This document shows, one piece after another, positions 51,519 through 60,655 of a stretch of DNA of 64,000 nt (position 1 is the stretch's first letter; the number at the start of each line of letters is the position of its first letter). The DNA comes from Lewinellaceae bacterium. Its GTDB lineage: Bacteria > Bacteroidota > Bacteroidia > Chitinophagales > Saprospiraceae. The stretch lies in contig JACJYB010000004.1 of assembly GCA_020636355.1 (NCBI GenBank), positions 62,001 to 126,000 of the forward strand, read 5' to 3'. The notes under the pieces are model-generated. The model was not told where the DNA came from, searched no databases, and saw only the letters and a list, made by a program, of their open reading frames with translations. The position numbers were made by a program, and so were the translations under genes.

Positions 51519-52274
51519 CTAACCGCGCTTCGGATTTCTTTTACGACCTCCCCGTCCACGGTCGCGATCACGATCGCGGTCGCGATCACCTCCGCCACCA
51601 CGCTGCTGCGGAGAAGTAGCCAGGCCAGCGTTTGGTGAAAGGTCTCTTTTACCAAGGACTTCACCTTTGCAGATCCAGCACTTAATTCCAATTTTACCGT
51701 AGACTGTCTGTGCTTCCTTCAGGGAATAATCGATATCAGCACGGAAAGTATGCAACGGAGTACGTCCATCTTTATATTCTTCGGACCGCGCCATTTCAGC
51801 TCCATTCAAACGACCTGAAATCCGGATCTTGATTCCTTCTGCTCCGGCACGCATCGTCGATTGAATCGCCATTTTTATCGCCCGGCGATAATTGATGCGG
51901 GATTCGATCTGTTTTGCAATGGATTCAGCAACGATAGCTGCATCCAATTCCGGCTTACGGATTTCAATAATATTGATTTGGACATCTTTACCAGTCAACT
52001 TCTTCAACTCCTCACGGATCTGATCCACTTCGGATCCTCCTTTTCCAATGATAATACCTGGACGTGACGTATGGATGGTGACCGTAACACGCTTCAGGGT
52101 CCGCTCGATAATAACCCGTGCGATACCACCTTTCTGGATACGGGCATCCAGGTAATTGCGTATTTTCTGGTCTTCCACTACTTTTTCAGCCATGTCGCGA
52201 CCACCATACCAGTTGGATTCCCATCCACGGATGATGCCTAAACGATTGCCTACTGGATTTGTCTTTTGTCCCAT
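51519..52274 (-). CDS. rpsC: 30S ribosomal protein S3 with Arg-Asp repeat tail
   Basis: A 251-residue protein at the mRNA entry channel. The N-terminal KH domain (SRPGIIIGKGGSEVDQIREE) and the C-terminal S3 domain (RAGAEGIKIRISGRLNGAEMAR, then LHTFRADIDYSLKEAQTVYG) are standard. The last about 35 residues are low-complexity (GGGGDRDRDRDRDRGRGG, ending NPKRG), encoded by near-repeats of CGATCG/CGCGAT at about 51560-51600. Such tails vary in length between related species. Located between rplV and rplP. Confidence 0.97.
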   Translation of the reverse strand: MGQKTNPVGNRLGIIRGWESNWYGGRDMAEKVVEDQKIRNYLDARIQKGGIARVIIERTLKRVTVTIHTSRPGIIIGKGGSEVDQIREELKKLTGKDVQINIIEIRKPELDAAIVAESIAKQIESRINYRRAIKMAIQSTMRAGAEGIKIRISGRLNGAEMARSEEYKDGRTPLHTFRADIDYSLKEAQTVYGKIGIKCWICKGEVLGKRDLSPNAGLATSPQQRGGGGDRDRDRDRDRGRGGRKRNPKRG

Positions 52275-52305
52275 TAGTTGGAATTATAAAGTTTTATCTA
52301 TTAGA

Positions 52306-52695
52306 TTATTCTTCTTCTTCATGAGCTGCCGGCATCAGATCAGCACTGATAGCCACCTTGTTGGATACGGCCAGTGTGATGTGATTGGTACGCTTACGAA
52401 TGCGGTGTGCACGCCCATGTGGTGCAGGGCGGAAACGTTTCAGGATCGTACCGTCATCCACCAATGCGCGGGAAACGATCAAATTATAATCTTCCGCACT
52501 CAGGGATCCTGATTTGTTCTCCCAGTTGGCAATGGCAGATAACAATACCTTTTCAACCCAAATGGCTGCTTCCCGATTGGTGAATTTGAGGATGTTTAAG
52601 GCATCTTCAACCCGTTTTCCCCGGATGGTATCCACCACCATCCGCATCTTACGTGCGGACATCGGGCAATTTTTCAATTTCGCTACAGCTTCCAT
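52306..52695 (-). CDS. rplV: 50S ribosomal protein L22
   Basis: A 129-residue protein lining the exit tunnel with an extended hairpin. It has NCPMSARKMRMVVDTIRGK, LLSAIANWENKSGSLSAED and the signature RFRPAPHGRAHRIRKRTNHI. Located between rpsS and rpsC. Confidence 0.97.
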   Translation of the reverse strand: MEAVAKLKNCPMSARKMRMVVDTIRGKRVEDALNILKFTNREAAIWVEKVLLSAIANWENKSGSLSAEDYNLIVSRALVDDGTILKRFRPAPHGRAHRIRKRTNHITLAVSNKVAISADLMPAAHEEEE

Positions 52696-52729
52696 GCTTG
52701 CTACTATTCAATATTAATAGGAAATAAGC

Positions 52730-52999
52730 TTATTTCTTACGGTTACCTGAGTGACCGCGGAATGTCCGGGTAGGTGCAAACTCTCCCAGTTTGTGTCCAA
52801 CCATGTTTTCGGTTACAAAAACAGGTACGAAGGTCTTGCCGTTATGCACGGCAATGGTAAGACCTACCATATCCGGGATGATCATAGAGGCCCGCGACCA
52901 GGTTTTGATCACCGATTTTTTACCGGATGATCTGGTCAGCTCTACTTTCTTCAGCAATTTGTTGAAAACGTATGGTCCTTTTTTTACAGAACGAGCCAT
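52730..52999 (-). CDS. rpsS: 30S ribosomal protein S19
   Basis: An 89-residue head protein contacting the A-site finger. It has MARSVKKGPYVFNKLLKKV, TWSRASMIIPDMVGLTIAVH and GHKLGEFAPTRTFRGH. Located between rplB and rplV. Confidence 0.97.
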   Translation of the reverse strand: MARSVKKGPYVFNKLLKKVELTRSSGKKSVIKTWSRASMIIPDMVGLTIAVHNGKTFVPVFVTENMVGHKLGEFAPTRTFRGHSGNRKK

Positions 53000-53022
53000 G
53001 ACTACTACTTTATCTTAGCTAT

Positions 53023-53850
53023 TTATTTGGTTTTTCTCTTGGATATGATCAGTCGATCCGAATGCTTATGGGGTGATCTGGTTTTTTCACCTTTAGCCAT
53101 AATACCGGTTCTGGATCTCGGATGTCCTCCTGAAGCACGTCCTTCACCACCACCCATCGGGTGATCAACCGGGTTCATGGCCACACCACGCACGCGGGGA
53201 CGTTTGCCGACCCACCGTTTGCGACCTGCTTTGCCATAAACTTGCAACCCATGATCCGGGTTGGATGTTTTCCCATAGGTAGCTCTGCAGGTCAAGAGGA
53301 TCCGGCGAACTTCGCCAGAAGGCAATTTGATTACTGCATAGCGATCTTCACGCCCCATCAAAACCCCATAGGTGCCTGCACTCCGCGCGAGCGATGCACC
53401 TTTACCAGGGTACAATTCTATGGCATGAATTTCAGAACCTAACGGAATGTCCGAAAGGAACATGGCATTACCGATCTGTGGTCCCGCATCTTTTCCTGAA
53501 AGCAGCACATCTCCTACGGAAAGTTTGTCCGGTGCCAGAATGTATCTTTTCTCACCATCTGCATAAGCGAGAAGGGCGATATAGGCACTGCGGTTCGGAT
53601 CGTATTCAATGGATTTGACTGTAGCTGGAATGCCATCCTTATTCCGCTTAAAATCGATGGCGCGGTAACGCTTCTTGTGGCCTCCTCCGACATTGCGAAC
53701 GGTCATTTTACCGGTCCGGTTACGGCCTCCGGTAGAGGAAATCCCTTTCACCAGGCTTTTTTCAGGCTTATCCGTCGATACCTCGGTAAAGGCATTACCG
53801 ACACGGAAGCGTGTACCTGGTGTGATTGGATTAAACTTTTTCAGTGGCAT
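53023..53850 (-). CDS. rplB: 50S ribosomal protein L2
   Basis: A 275-residue protein needed for subunit association and the peptidyl-transferase centre. Signatures are the N-terminal PITPGTRFRV, GGRNRTGKMTVRNVGGGHKK, and the C-terminal VRGVAMNPVDHPMGGGEGR with the conserved His. Located between rplW and rpsS. Confidence 0.98.
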   Translation of the reverse strand: MPLKKFNPITPGTRFRVGNAFTEVSTDKPEKSLVKGISSTGGRNRTGKMTVRNVGGGHKKRYRAIDFKRNKDGIPATVKSIEYDPNRSAYIALLAYADGEKRYILAPDKLSVGDVLLSGKDAGPQIGNAMFLSDIPLGSEIHAIELYPGKGASLARSAGTYGVLMGREDRYAVIKLPSGEVRRILLTCRATYGKTSNPDHGLQVYGKAGRKRWVGKRPRVRGVAMNPVDHPMGGGEGRASGGHPRSRTGIMAKGEKTRSPHKHSDRLIISKRKTK

Positions 53851-53887
53851 CTCTAACTGCTTTTAATATTATGATGCGAATTCAGAT

Positions 53888-54184
53888 TTATATATCTCCA
53901 AAGAAATCGATCTCTTCACCTGCAACTAACGTGATGATCGCTTTCTTATAGGCAGGTTTTCTTCCCTGTACCATTCCGCCCCGGGTATTCCGGCGCTTCG
54001 ATTTACCTGGTACAACAAGGGTATTTACGGAATCCACGTTGACATTGTAGATTTTTTCAACCTCTTTACGGATTTCAACCTTGTTAGCGTCCCGATCTAC
54101 CATGAACGTATAGTGTCCACGTTTTTCCGAAAGTTTTTCAGCTTTTTCGGAGATTATCGGTTTGATGATGATTTGTTTTCCCAT
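53888..54184 (-). CDS. rplW: 50S ribosomal protein L23
   Basis: A 98-residue exit-tunnel protein, the docking site of trigger factor and SRP. It has IIKPIISEKAEKLSEKRGHY, FMVDRDANKVEIRKEVEKIY and the extended loop RNTRGGMVQGRKPAYKKA. Located between rplD and rplB. Confidence 0.97.
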   Translation of the reverse strand: MGKQIIIKPIISEKAEKLSEKRGHYTFMVDRDANKVEIRKEVEKIYNVNVDSVNTLVVPGKSKRRNTRGGMVQGRKPAYKKAIITLVAGEEIDFFGDI

Positions 54185-54203
54185 GATTTAATCCTTTTGA
54201 GGC

Positions 54204-54830
54204 TTAAGCGAATAATTGCTTAATCGTGTTGATGGAACTTTCTACAAAAACCAACTGATCTGCATTCAAAACGTCATAAGCATTCAAATCACCGGCAACG
54301 ACCACCATTGAATGCGGCACATTGCGGCTGGAACGATACAATACATTGTCGTGCTCGTTGGTAACGAGAATGGATTTCTGGGCATCTACTTTGAGATTGC
54401 GCAGAATGTTGACGTATTCATTCGTTTTTGGTGCATCAAAAGTAAAGTCTTCAATGACGAATACCTGACCGGCTGCAGCTTTAGCAGAAAGCGCCGACCT
54501 TCTGGCCAAGGATTTTACTTTTTTATTCAGTTGAATGCCATAAGTACGTGGACGAGGTCCAAAAGCCCGTGGTCCGCCACGAAACTCAATGTTCTTGATA
54601 GATCCTGCACGAGCGGTACCTGTTCCTTTTTGTTTCTTGAGTTTACGGGTACTACCGGAAATCTCACTGCGTTCTTTCGCTTTATGTGTTCCCTGACGTT
54701 GATTGGCCAGGTATTGTTTTACAGAAAGGTATACGGCATGCTCATTGGGTTCAATCCCAAAGATCTCGCCGGGAAGTTCTACGGTCTTACCCGTCTTTTC
54801 ACCTTTTATGCTGAGCACATCTACTTTCAT
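54204..54830 (-). CDS. rplD: 50S ribosomal protein L4
   Basis: A 208-residue protein with the tunnel loop SGSTRKLKKQKGTGTARAG and RGGPRAFGPRPRTYGIQLNK. In other bacteria L4 represses its own operon, but no leader mimic was recognised here. It follows rplC after 2 nt. Confidence 0.97.
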   Translation of the reverse strand: MKVDVLSIKGEKTGKTVELPGEIFGIEPNEHAVYLSVKQYLANQRQGTHKAKERSEISGSTRKLKKQKGTGTARAGSIKNIEFRGGPRAFGPRPRTYGIQLNKKVKSLARRSALSAKAAAGQVFVIEDFTFDAPKTNEYVNILRNLKVDAQKSILVTNEHDNVLYRSSRNVPHSMVVVAGDLNAYDVLNADQLVFVESSINTIKQLFA

Positions 54831-54832
54831 GG

Positions 54833-55456
54833 CTATTTCTTTTCGATGATTACGAATGAGCCCTTATGACCAGGAATGGCGCCTTTGATCAGGACGATAT
54901 TCTGCTCAGGGAAAATTTTTACAACTCTCAGGTTACGCACTTTGACAGCGTCACCGCCCATACGGCCGGCCATACGCATTCCTTTAACAACCTTTGAAGG
55001 ATAAGAAGATGCGCCAATCGAACCTGGGGCTCTTTCCCGGTTATGCTGACCGTGGGTACGCTGACCGACACCGCTAAAGCCATGTCGTTTAACAACACCC
55101 TGAAAGCCTTTACCTTTACTGGTCCCAACCGCACTCACTTTGTCACCTTCATTCAGAACTTCGGTGACTGATATGGTCTCACCCAATTCTTTTTGCAAGG
55201 GATGATTGCGGAATTCTCTTACATAGGACTTCGGTGTAGTGCCGGCTTTTTCAAAATGCCCAATCATCGGATTAGGCGTGTTTTTAGCCTTGCGCTCACC
55301 AAATGCCAACTGTAAGGCATTATAACCTTCTGAGTCTTCGGTTTTAACCTGAGACACCACATTTGGTCCGGCTTCAACGATCGTACAAGCGACGTTTTTG
55401 CCGGTGGTGTCATAGATACTGGTCATACCGATTTTACGACCGATTATTCCGTTCAC
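54833..55456 (-). CDS. rplC: 50S ribosomal protein L3
   Basis: A 207-residue protein near the peptidyl-transferase centre. It has NGIIGRKIGMTSIYDTTGK and the conserved loop KGFQGVVKRHGFSGVGQRTH. Its Gln in the GQRTHGQH segment is the usual methylation site. It follows rpsJ after an 88-nt spacer with no recognisable gene. Confidence 0.97.
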   Translation of the reverse strand: MNGIIGRKIGMTSIYDTTGKNVACTIVEAGPNVVSQVKTEDSEGYNALQLAFGERKAKNTPNPMIGHFEKAGTTPKSYVREFRNHPLQKELGETISVTEVLNEGDKVSAVGTSKGKGFQGVVKRHGFSGVGQRTHGQHNRERAPGSIGASSYPSKVVKGMRMAGRMGGDAVKVRNLRVVKIFPEQNIVLIKGAIPGHKGSFVIIEKK

Positions 55457-55544
55457 GGTAAAATGTTTTCAATTATTGACTGAATAACAGATGCTTACAA
55501 GCACGAAGCCATGTCAGCATCTAAAATCCCTACGTTCGATGCGG

Positions 55545-55853
55545 TTAAGTCAGCTTAACCTGAATATCTACACCGGATGGCAGTTCGAGTTTGGACAAAG
55601 CGTCTACCGTCTTAGGTGTAGGTGTATAAATCTCGATAAGACGCTTGTGTGTGCGGAGTTGAAACTGCTCACGGGATTTCTTATTCACATGCGGAGAGCG
55701 CAATACTGTGAATATTTCCTTTTCCGTGGGCAGAGGAATCGGACCGGTTACCACCGCTCCACTCGAACGCACCGTCTTAACGATCTTCTCCGTTGATTTA
55801 TCAACCAGATTGTGGTCGTAAGAACGAAGTTTAATGCGAATTTTTTGATTCAT
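55545..55853 (-). CDS. rpsJ: 30S ribosomal protein S10 (NusE)
   Basis: A 102-residue protein that also serves in transcription antitermination. It has QKIRIKLRSYDHNLVDKST, GAVVTGPIPLPTEKEIF and the C-terminal RTHKRLIEIYTPTPKTVDAL. It follows fusA directly (36-nt gap); tuf is not between them, unlike in Proteobacteria. Confidence 0.97.
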   Translation of the reverse strand: MNQKIRIKLRSYDHNLVDKSTEKIVKTVRSSGAVVTGPIPLPTEKEIFTVLRSPHVNKKSREQFQLRTHKRLIEIYTPTPKTVDALSKLELPSGVDIQVKLT

Positions 55854-55889
55854 AACCCAGTTTATGAAATATCTCTACAAATACAAATA

Positions 55890-58025
55890 TCAGACCTTAA
55901 CTGCTCCTTTTGCCTTCTCGATCACATCATCAGCGATGCTCTTCGGCACAGGGGCAAAGTGTGAAAACTCCATGGTAGAACTTGCTCTACCGGAAGTTAT
56001 TGTTCTCAATTGTGTTACATACCCGAACATCTCGGAAAGAGGCACGTCAGCCTGGATGGCGATGGCTCCTCCGGCACGGGTTTCCTGACCTTTAGGAAGA
56101 CCGCGGCGACGGTTGAGGTCACCGATTACCGATCCGGTATATTCTTCAGGGCAAACCACTTCAAGTTTCATGATTGGCTCGAGGATGACCGGATTGGTCT
56201 TACCGGCAGCAGCACGGTATCCCTCTTTAGCACAAAGTTCGAAAGCGATAGGTTTGGAGTCGACCGGGTGGGTCGATCCGTCAAAGATGCGAACCTTCAT
56301 GCTATCCAGGCCATACCCAGCTAACGGTCCATTGTCCATCGAGGCATTGAATCCTTTTATCACCGAAGGGAAAAACTCCCGAGGGATAGATCCACCCACG
56401 ATATTGTTGACGAATTGCATCCGAACCTTTCCTGCTTTGAAGTCTTCCGAATCGAGGAATTCCTGATCTGCAGGGCCAATTTCAAAAGCAATGTCTGCAA
56501 ACAATCCAGATCCACCGGTTTGCTTTTTCAGACGCTCGCGATGTTCTACTTTGGTGGTAAGTGCTTCTTTATAGTTAACCTGAGGCGCGCCTTGATTGCA
56601 TTCTACTTTAAATTCACGACGAAGCCGGTCTACGATGATTTCCAGGTGTAATTCACCCATTCCGGAAATAACCGTTTGGTTGGTTTCGTCATCATAGCGA
56701 ACGCGGAAGGTCGGGTCTTCTTCAGCCAATTTGGCCAATGCCATCCCCAGTTTATCCAAATCTTTTTGTGTCTTTGGTTCGATAGCCACACCAATTACCG
56801 GTTCTGGGAAACTCATGGATTCCAACACGATCGGATGGTCGAGCGAACAGAGGGTATCTCCGGTGCGAATATCTTTAAAGCCAACCGCAGCTGCAATATC
56901 CCCAGCTTCTACCTTGTCAATCGGATTTTGCTTATTGGCATGCATCTGGTACAAACGGGAGATACGTTCCTTAGCACCGGTACGGGTATTCAGGACGTAT
57001 GATCCAGCATCCAGCGTCCCTGAATAGACACGCAGGAAACACAATTTACCTACGTAAGGGTCGGTGGTAATTTTAAATGCGAGGGCCGAAAACGGCTCAT
57101 CGGTATTTGGCTTACGAACTTCTTCTTTTTCAGTATCCGGATTGACGCCACGAATGGCTTCAACGTCCGTTGGGGCGGGCAAATAAGCACAGACAGCATC
57201 CAATACAGCTTGCACTCCCTTGTTTTTGAATGCAGTACCGCAGAATACCGGCGTAATGCTCATGTCAATGACAGCCATGCGGATTGCTTTCTTGATCTCT
57301 GCTTCGGTTATAGAATCCGGATCATCGAAATATTTTTCCATCAGGCTCTCGTCATACGAGGCTACTGCTTCCAATAATTTTTCCCGATACTCATCTACCG
57401 TACTTTGCAGATCGTCAGGAATTGGAATGACTTTATAGGTCATGCCCTGGTCTTCTTCATTCCAGATGATAGCCTGATTCAGCACCAGGTCGATTACACC
57501 ACGGAAAGAATCTTCTGAACCGATGGGAACCTGCATTGGGATAGCATTAGCACCTAATTTTTCGCGGATATCGGTTACAACCTCGAAAAAATCGGCACCT
57601 GCACGGTCCATTTTATTGACAAAAGCTAGTCGGGGTACTTTATAACGGTCGGCTTGGCGCCAAACGGTTTCGGATTGTGGTTCAACACCGGAAACAGCAC
57701 AAAACAGGGCTACAGCACCGTCAAGAACCCGCAGTGAACGCTCCACCTCCACGGTGAAATCCACGTGCCCCGGAGTATCAATGATGTTGATGGTATAAGG
57801 TTCCTCCTTATATTTCCAGGATACTTTGGTCGCTGCAGAGGTAATGGTAATTCCCCGCTCCTGCTCTTGCTCCATGTGGTCCATGGTGGCGGCACCTTCG
57901 TGTACTTCTCCGATCTTATGGGTTAAACCGGTGTAGTAGAGAATGCGCTCGGTGGTGGTCGTCTTTCCCGCATCAATGTGGGCGGCGATACCAATGTTCC
58001 GGGTGAATGCAAGTTTTTTAGACAT
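55890..58025 (-). CDS. fusA: Elongation factor G
   Basis: A 711-residue translocase GTPase. G1 AHIDAGKTT lies at 15-23, G2 and switch I contain RGITITSAAT, G3 DTPGHVDF lies near 89-96 and G4 NKMDRAG near 143. Domains II-V follow, ending with YVTQLRTITSGRASSTMEF. All elements are present. It lies between rpsG (38-nt gap) and rpsJ (36-nt gap). Both EF-G1-type features and the ribosomal context indicate the housekeeping form. Confidence 0.98.
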   Translation of the reverse strand: MSKKLAFTRNIGIAAHIDAGKTTTTERILYYTGLTHKIGEVHEGAATMDHMEQEQERGITITSAATKVSWKYKEEPYTINIIDTPGHVDFTVEVERSLRVLDGAVALFCAVSGVEPQSETVWRQADRYKVPRLAFVNKMDRAGADFFEVVTDIREKLGANAIPMQVPIGSEDSFRGVIDLVLNQAIIWNEEDQGMTYKVIPIPDDLQSTVDEYREKLLEAVASYDESLMEKYFDDPDSITEAEIKKAIRMAVIDMSITPVFCGTAFKNKGVQAVLDAVCAYLPAPTDVEAIRGVNPDTEKEEVRKPNTDEPFSALAFKITTDPYVGKLCFLRVYSGTLDAGSYVLNTRTGAKERISRLYQMHANKQNPIDKVEAGDIAAAVGFKDIRTGDTLCSLDHPIVLESMSFPEPVIGVAIEPKTQKDLDKLGMALAKLAEEDPTFRVRYDDETNQTVISGMGELHLEIIVDRLRREFKVECNQGAPQVNYKEALTTKVEHRERLKKQTGGSGLFADIAFEIGPADQEFLDSEDFKAGKVRMQFVNNIVGGSIPREFFPSVIKGFNASMDNGPLAGYGLDSMKVRIFDGSTHPVDSKPIAFELCAKEGYRAAAGKTNPVILEPIMKLEVVCPEEYTGSVIGDLNRRRGLPKGQETRAGGAIAIQADVPLSEMFGYVTQLRTITSGRASSTMEFSHFAPVPKSIADDVIEKAKGAVKV

Positions 58026-58063
58026 GGCGGTGTGCTACTTATTCTGGTGTTAAATACGAACGA

Positions 58064-58531
58064 TTAAACTTTAAAATGAGCGAATGCCTTATTGGCTTCA
58101 GCCATACGGTGCGTATCTTCCTTCTTCTTTACAGCTGCCCCTTCACCTTTGGCTGCAGCGATTACTTCTGCTGCCAGTTTTTCTGCCATTCCTTTGCCAC
58201 TACGTTGAGATGCAAATTTGATCAGCCATTTCATGCCGATAGAAAGCTTCCGGCTCGGGTGAATTTCGGTAGGGATCTGGAAAGTGGCACCACCAATCCG
58301 ACGGCTTCTAACTTCCACCTGAGGCGTCACATTGCTTAAAGCTCTCTGCCAGATCTCGTGTTCGTTGTCATTGGCACGTGACTTAACGATTTCCATGGCA
58401 TCGTAGAATAGCTTATAAGCGGTATTCTTCTTACCACGGCGCATGATGTTGTTAACAAATTTGGTCACCATTTGATCCTGGTAGCGTGGATCCGGAGCTA
58501 TGACGCGAATTTTTGGTTTTCTTTTTCTCAT
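58064..58531 (-). CDS. rpsG: 30S ribosomal protein S7
   Basis: A 155-residue primary 16S-binding head protein. It begins MRKRKPKIRVIAPDPRYQD and has the S7 signature VTKFVNNIMRRGKKNTAYKL and VEVRSRRIGGATFQIPTEI. Located between rpsL and fusA. Confidence 0.98.
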   Translation of the reverse strand: MRKRKPKIRVIAPDPRYQDQMVTKFVNNIMRRGKKNTAYKLFYDAMEIVKSRANDNEHEIWQRALSNVTPQVEVRSRRIGGATFQIPTEIHPSRKLSIGMKWLIKFASQRSGKGMAEKLAAEVIAAAKGEGAAVKKKEDTHRMAEANKAFAHFKV

Positions 58532-58558
58532 GACAACTGACTGATCAGGATCAATTAA

Positions 58559-58933
58559 TTATTTCTTAGGACGTTTGGTTCCATATTTGGAGCGACTTTT
58601 CTTACGGTCATTAACTCCTGCGGTATCCAGTGCACCACGAACAATGGTGTAGCGAACACCTGGTAAGTCTTTCACACGACCACCACGAATCAACACGATG
58701 GAGTGTTCCTGGAGATTATGCCCTTCACCAGGAATGTAAGCGATGACTTCAATCTGGTTAGTCAGACGGACTTTAGCCACTTTCCGCAAAGCGGAGTTTG
58801 GCTTCTTGGGTGTTGTAGTATATACACGAGTGCACACGCCACGCTTCTGCGGACACGCATTCAGGGCGCGGCTCTTGCTCTTTGTGATGACCTGTTCGCG
58901 GCCTTTTCTAACCAATTGATTTATCGTAGGCAT
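58559..58933 (-). CDS. rpsL: 30S ribosomal protein S12
   Basis: A 124-residue decoding-centre protein, first gene of the str-S10-spc-alpha cluster. It has MPTINQLVRKGREQVITKSK and the conserved TTPKKPNSALRKVAKVRLTN and GGRVKDLPGVRYTIVRG loops. The Lys residues of PKKPNS and GRVKDLPG that mutate in streptomycin resistance are wild type. The transcript leader from the promoter upstream is about 80 nt. Confidence 0.98.
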   Translation of the reverse strand: MPTINQLVRKGREQVITKSKSRALNACPQKRGVCTRVYTTTPKKPNSALRKVAKVRLTNQIEVIAYIPGEGHNLQEHSIVLIRGGRVKDLPGVRYTIVRGALDTAGVNDRKKSRSKYGTKRPKK

Positions 58934-59018
58934 AATCTACGTCTTGTTTAAAATGTTAACTTTTTTCTAGATACTTGACTTTCAGTCGATTCTAGCTTCC
59001 TTTTTTAAAAAGCGAATG

Positions 59019-59048
59019 CAAAGATATTACTATTTTGTGGTTTACAAA
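59019..59048 (-). promoter_or_regulatory. Bacteroidota -33/-7 promoter of the ribosomal protein operon
   Basis: On the minus strand TTTG (plus CAAA, 59045-59048), an 18-nt spacer and TATCTTTG (plus CAAAGATA, 59019-59026) fit the Bacteroidota consensus TTTG-N17-23-TAnnTTTG. It is about 86 nt before rpsL and is the best promoter match found in the window. Confidence 0.7.
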
Positions 59049-59077
59049 AGCCCCCTCAAAAAAATATCAGAAGAAAT

Positions 59078-59548
59078 ATGGCTGAAAACCTGACGATTCG
59101 TTATGCAGAACGCGCAGATCTGCCACTTATTCTGCAATTGGTTAAAGAACTAGCCCATTATGAGAGAGCTCCGGAGGAGGTTTGGGTCACGATAGAAGAC
59201 TACGAGAATTGTTTTAAATCCGTTTTTGATGCCATCCTGGCAGAAAGTGAGGGCGTGGTTGTCGGTATGGCCTTATACTATATGACGTTCTCTACCTGGA
59301 AAGGCAAGATGCTCCATCTCGAGGACTTTATAGTAACGGAGCGTCAGCGTGGCAAAGGCATCGGCAAAAAGCTCTTTGATGCTGTATTGGAGGAAGCCCA
59401 GAAGCAAGACGTAAAATTAATGCGATGGCAGGTATTGGATTGGAATGAACCAGCCATCGGATTTTATAAAAAGTATGATGTAACGTTTGAGAAGGAGTGG
59501 TGGAATGTGAAAATCCTTTTTACCGGCCCGGATGGTTACCTCAATTAA
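59078..59548 (+). CDS. GNAT-family N-acetyltransferase (SSAT-like)
   Basis: A 156-residue acetyl-CoA-dependent acyltransferase. Motif A of the GNAT fold is clear (RQRGKGIGKKLFD), preceded by LHLEDFIVTE, and the C-terminal WNEPAIGFYKKYDV is typical. The LEDFxV and NEPAIxFYxK features are close to spermidine/spermine and diamine N-acetyltransferases (SSAT), so polyamines are possible substrates, but related enzymes act on other amines. It is divergent from rpsL and convergent with the polyprenyl synthase (6-nt gap). Confidence 0.85.
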   Translation: MAENLTIRYAERADLPLILQLVKELAHYERAPEEVWVTIEDYENCFKSVFDAILAESEGVVVGMALYYMTFSTWKGKMLHLEDFIVTERQRGKGIGKKLFDAVLEEAQKQDVKLMRWQVLDWNEPAIGFYKKYDVTFEKEWWNVKILFTGPDGYLN

Positions 59549-59554
59549 TACCGA

Positions 59555-60544
59555 TCAGGTCAGTCGCCATACCAATGCATCGCCCAGCTCACGAATGAAA
59601 GAAGAGGTCTCGGCAGGAAGATTTATTTGATCCAGAGCTCCATGGGCCGACTTCTCTAATAACCGCAAATAGGCAACCGTTGCTTCTCCTACACCCCATT
59701 CGGTCCAGAGGGACTTAATTTCAGCTATCTTCTCTTTCGCCTCCTCTTCATTGGAAACGGTACGATTGTATGCTTTCAGGTAGCCCGGCAATTGATCAGG
59801 CGGGCACAATTCAATGCCTTTCAAATACAAGAAGGTTTTTTTGTTTTGAAGGATATCGCCACCTTCCTGTTTTCCAAAAGCGTCTCCGCCAAATGCATCC
59901 AGAAAATCGTCCTGAATCTGAAATGCAATACCAGTTTCCTTACCATAAATGTAAAGTGATTCCTGATCCGTACTATTTGCGCCTCCGATCATTGCTCCCA
60001 TTCTAAACGCCGATCCCAATAATATGGCGGTCTTAGCCTCAATCATCTGGATATACTCCGACAAGGAAACCTCCTGTCTTTCGGCAAAATCCATATCCAA
60101 CTGCTGGCCCTGACATACGCCGATTGCCGTTTTGGCAAGCTCTCTACTCAAGCCCAAAGCCAATGCATCCGAATAGCCATTTAATAGATAATCCATGCAA
60201 TGTACCATCATGGCATCCCCACTCAAAATGGCTTTGTTCATATTGAATGCGGCATGCACTGTTGGCTTACCACGTCTTAACGGCGCTTCATCCATGATAT
60301 CATCGTGGACAAGGGTAAATGCATGAAATAACTCCAGCGCATAAGCAGCCTGAACGGCCATTGTACTTTTGGAATTATCATAACAATATGCCGCAAGCCA
60401 CAGTGAATAGGGCCGAAGACGTTTTCCACCCAGTTTCATCAGATATTGGACCGGCTCATAGAGCGTCACCGGTAAATTTTCTGAAAACTGCTTTTCCAGA
60501 AATGGATCAAATTGTTTCCGAAATTCCTCGAAGTATGGAAGCAT
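59555..60544 (-). CDS. Polyprenyl (geranylgeranyl/farnesyl-type) diphosphate synthase
   Basis: A 329-residue trans-isoprenyl transferase. The first aspartate-rich motif is HDDIMDEAPLRRGKPTVH (DDxxD) and the second is QIQDDFLDAFGG (DDxxD). GKRLRPY and the ALELFHAFTLVHD segment are also typical. The chain length cannot be fixed by eye; the residues before the first DDxxD are the determinants. It may supply geranylgeranyl diphosphate for carotenoids, or a C15/C20 precursor for quinones. A -7 box for it lies upstream. Confidence 0.92.
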   Translation of the reverse strand: MLPYFEEFRKQFDPFLEKQFSENLPVTLYEPVQYLMKLGGKRLRPYSLWLAAYCYDNSKSTMAVQAAYALELFHAFTLVHDDIMDEAPLRRGKPTVHAAFNMNKAILSGDAMMVHCMDYLLNGYSDALALGLSRELAKTAIGVCQGQQLDMDFAERQEVSLSEYIQMIEAKTAILLGSAFRMGAMIGGANSTDQESLYIYGKETGIAFQIQDDFLDAFGGDAFGKQEGGDILQNKKTFLYLKGIELCPPDQLPGYLKAYNRTVSNEEEAKEKIAEIKSLWTEWGVGEATVAYLRLLEKSAHGALDQINLPAETSSFIRELGDALVWRLT

Positions 60545-60587
60545 AAAAAAATTGTTGGTGATCGAACCGATAGACTTCTACCTGTTC

Positions 60588-60595
60588 CAAAAGTA
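60588..60595 (-). promoter_or_regulatory. -7 promoter box for the polyprenyl synthase
   Basis: On the minus strand TACTTTTG (plus CAAAAGTA) matches TAnnTTTG, 43 nt before the start of the polyprenyl synthase gene. A -33 box is not clear. Confidence 0.4.
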
Positions 60596-60655
60596 AGGTT
60601 AGTCCTCTCGGAAGCGTAACGATTTCGTACATTCATTGCCAAATAAAATGAAATT

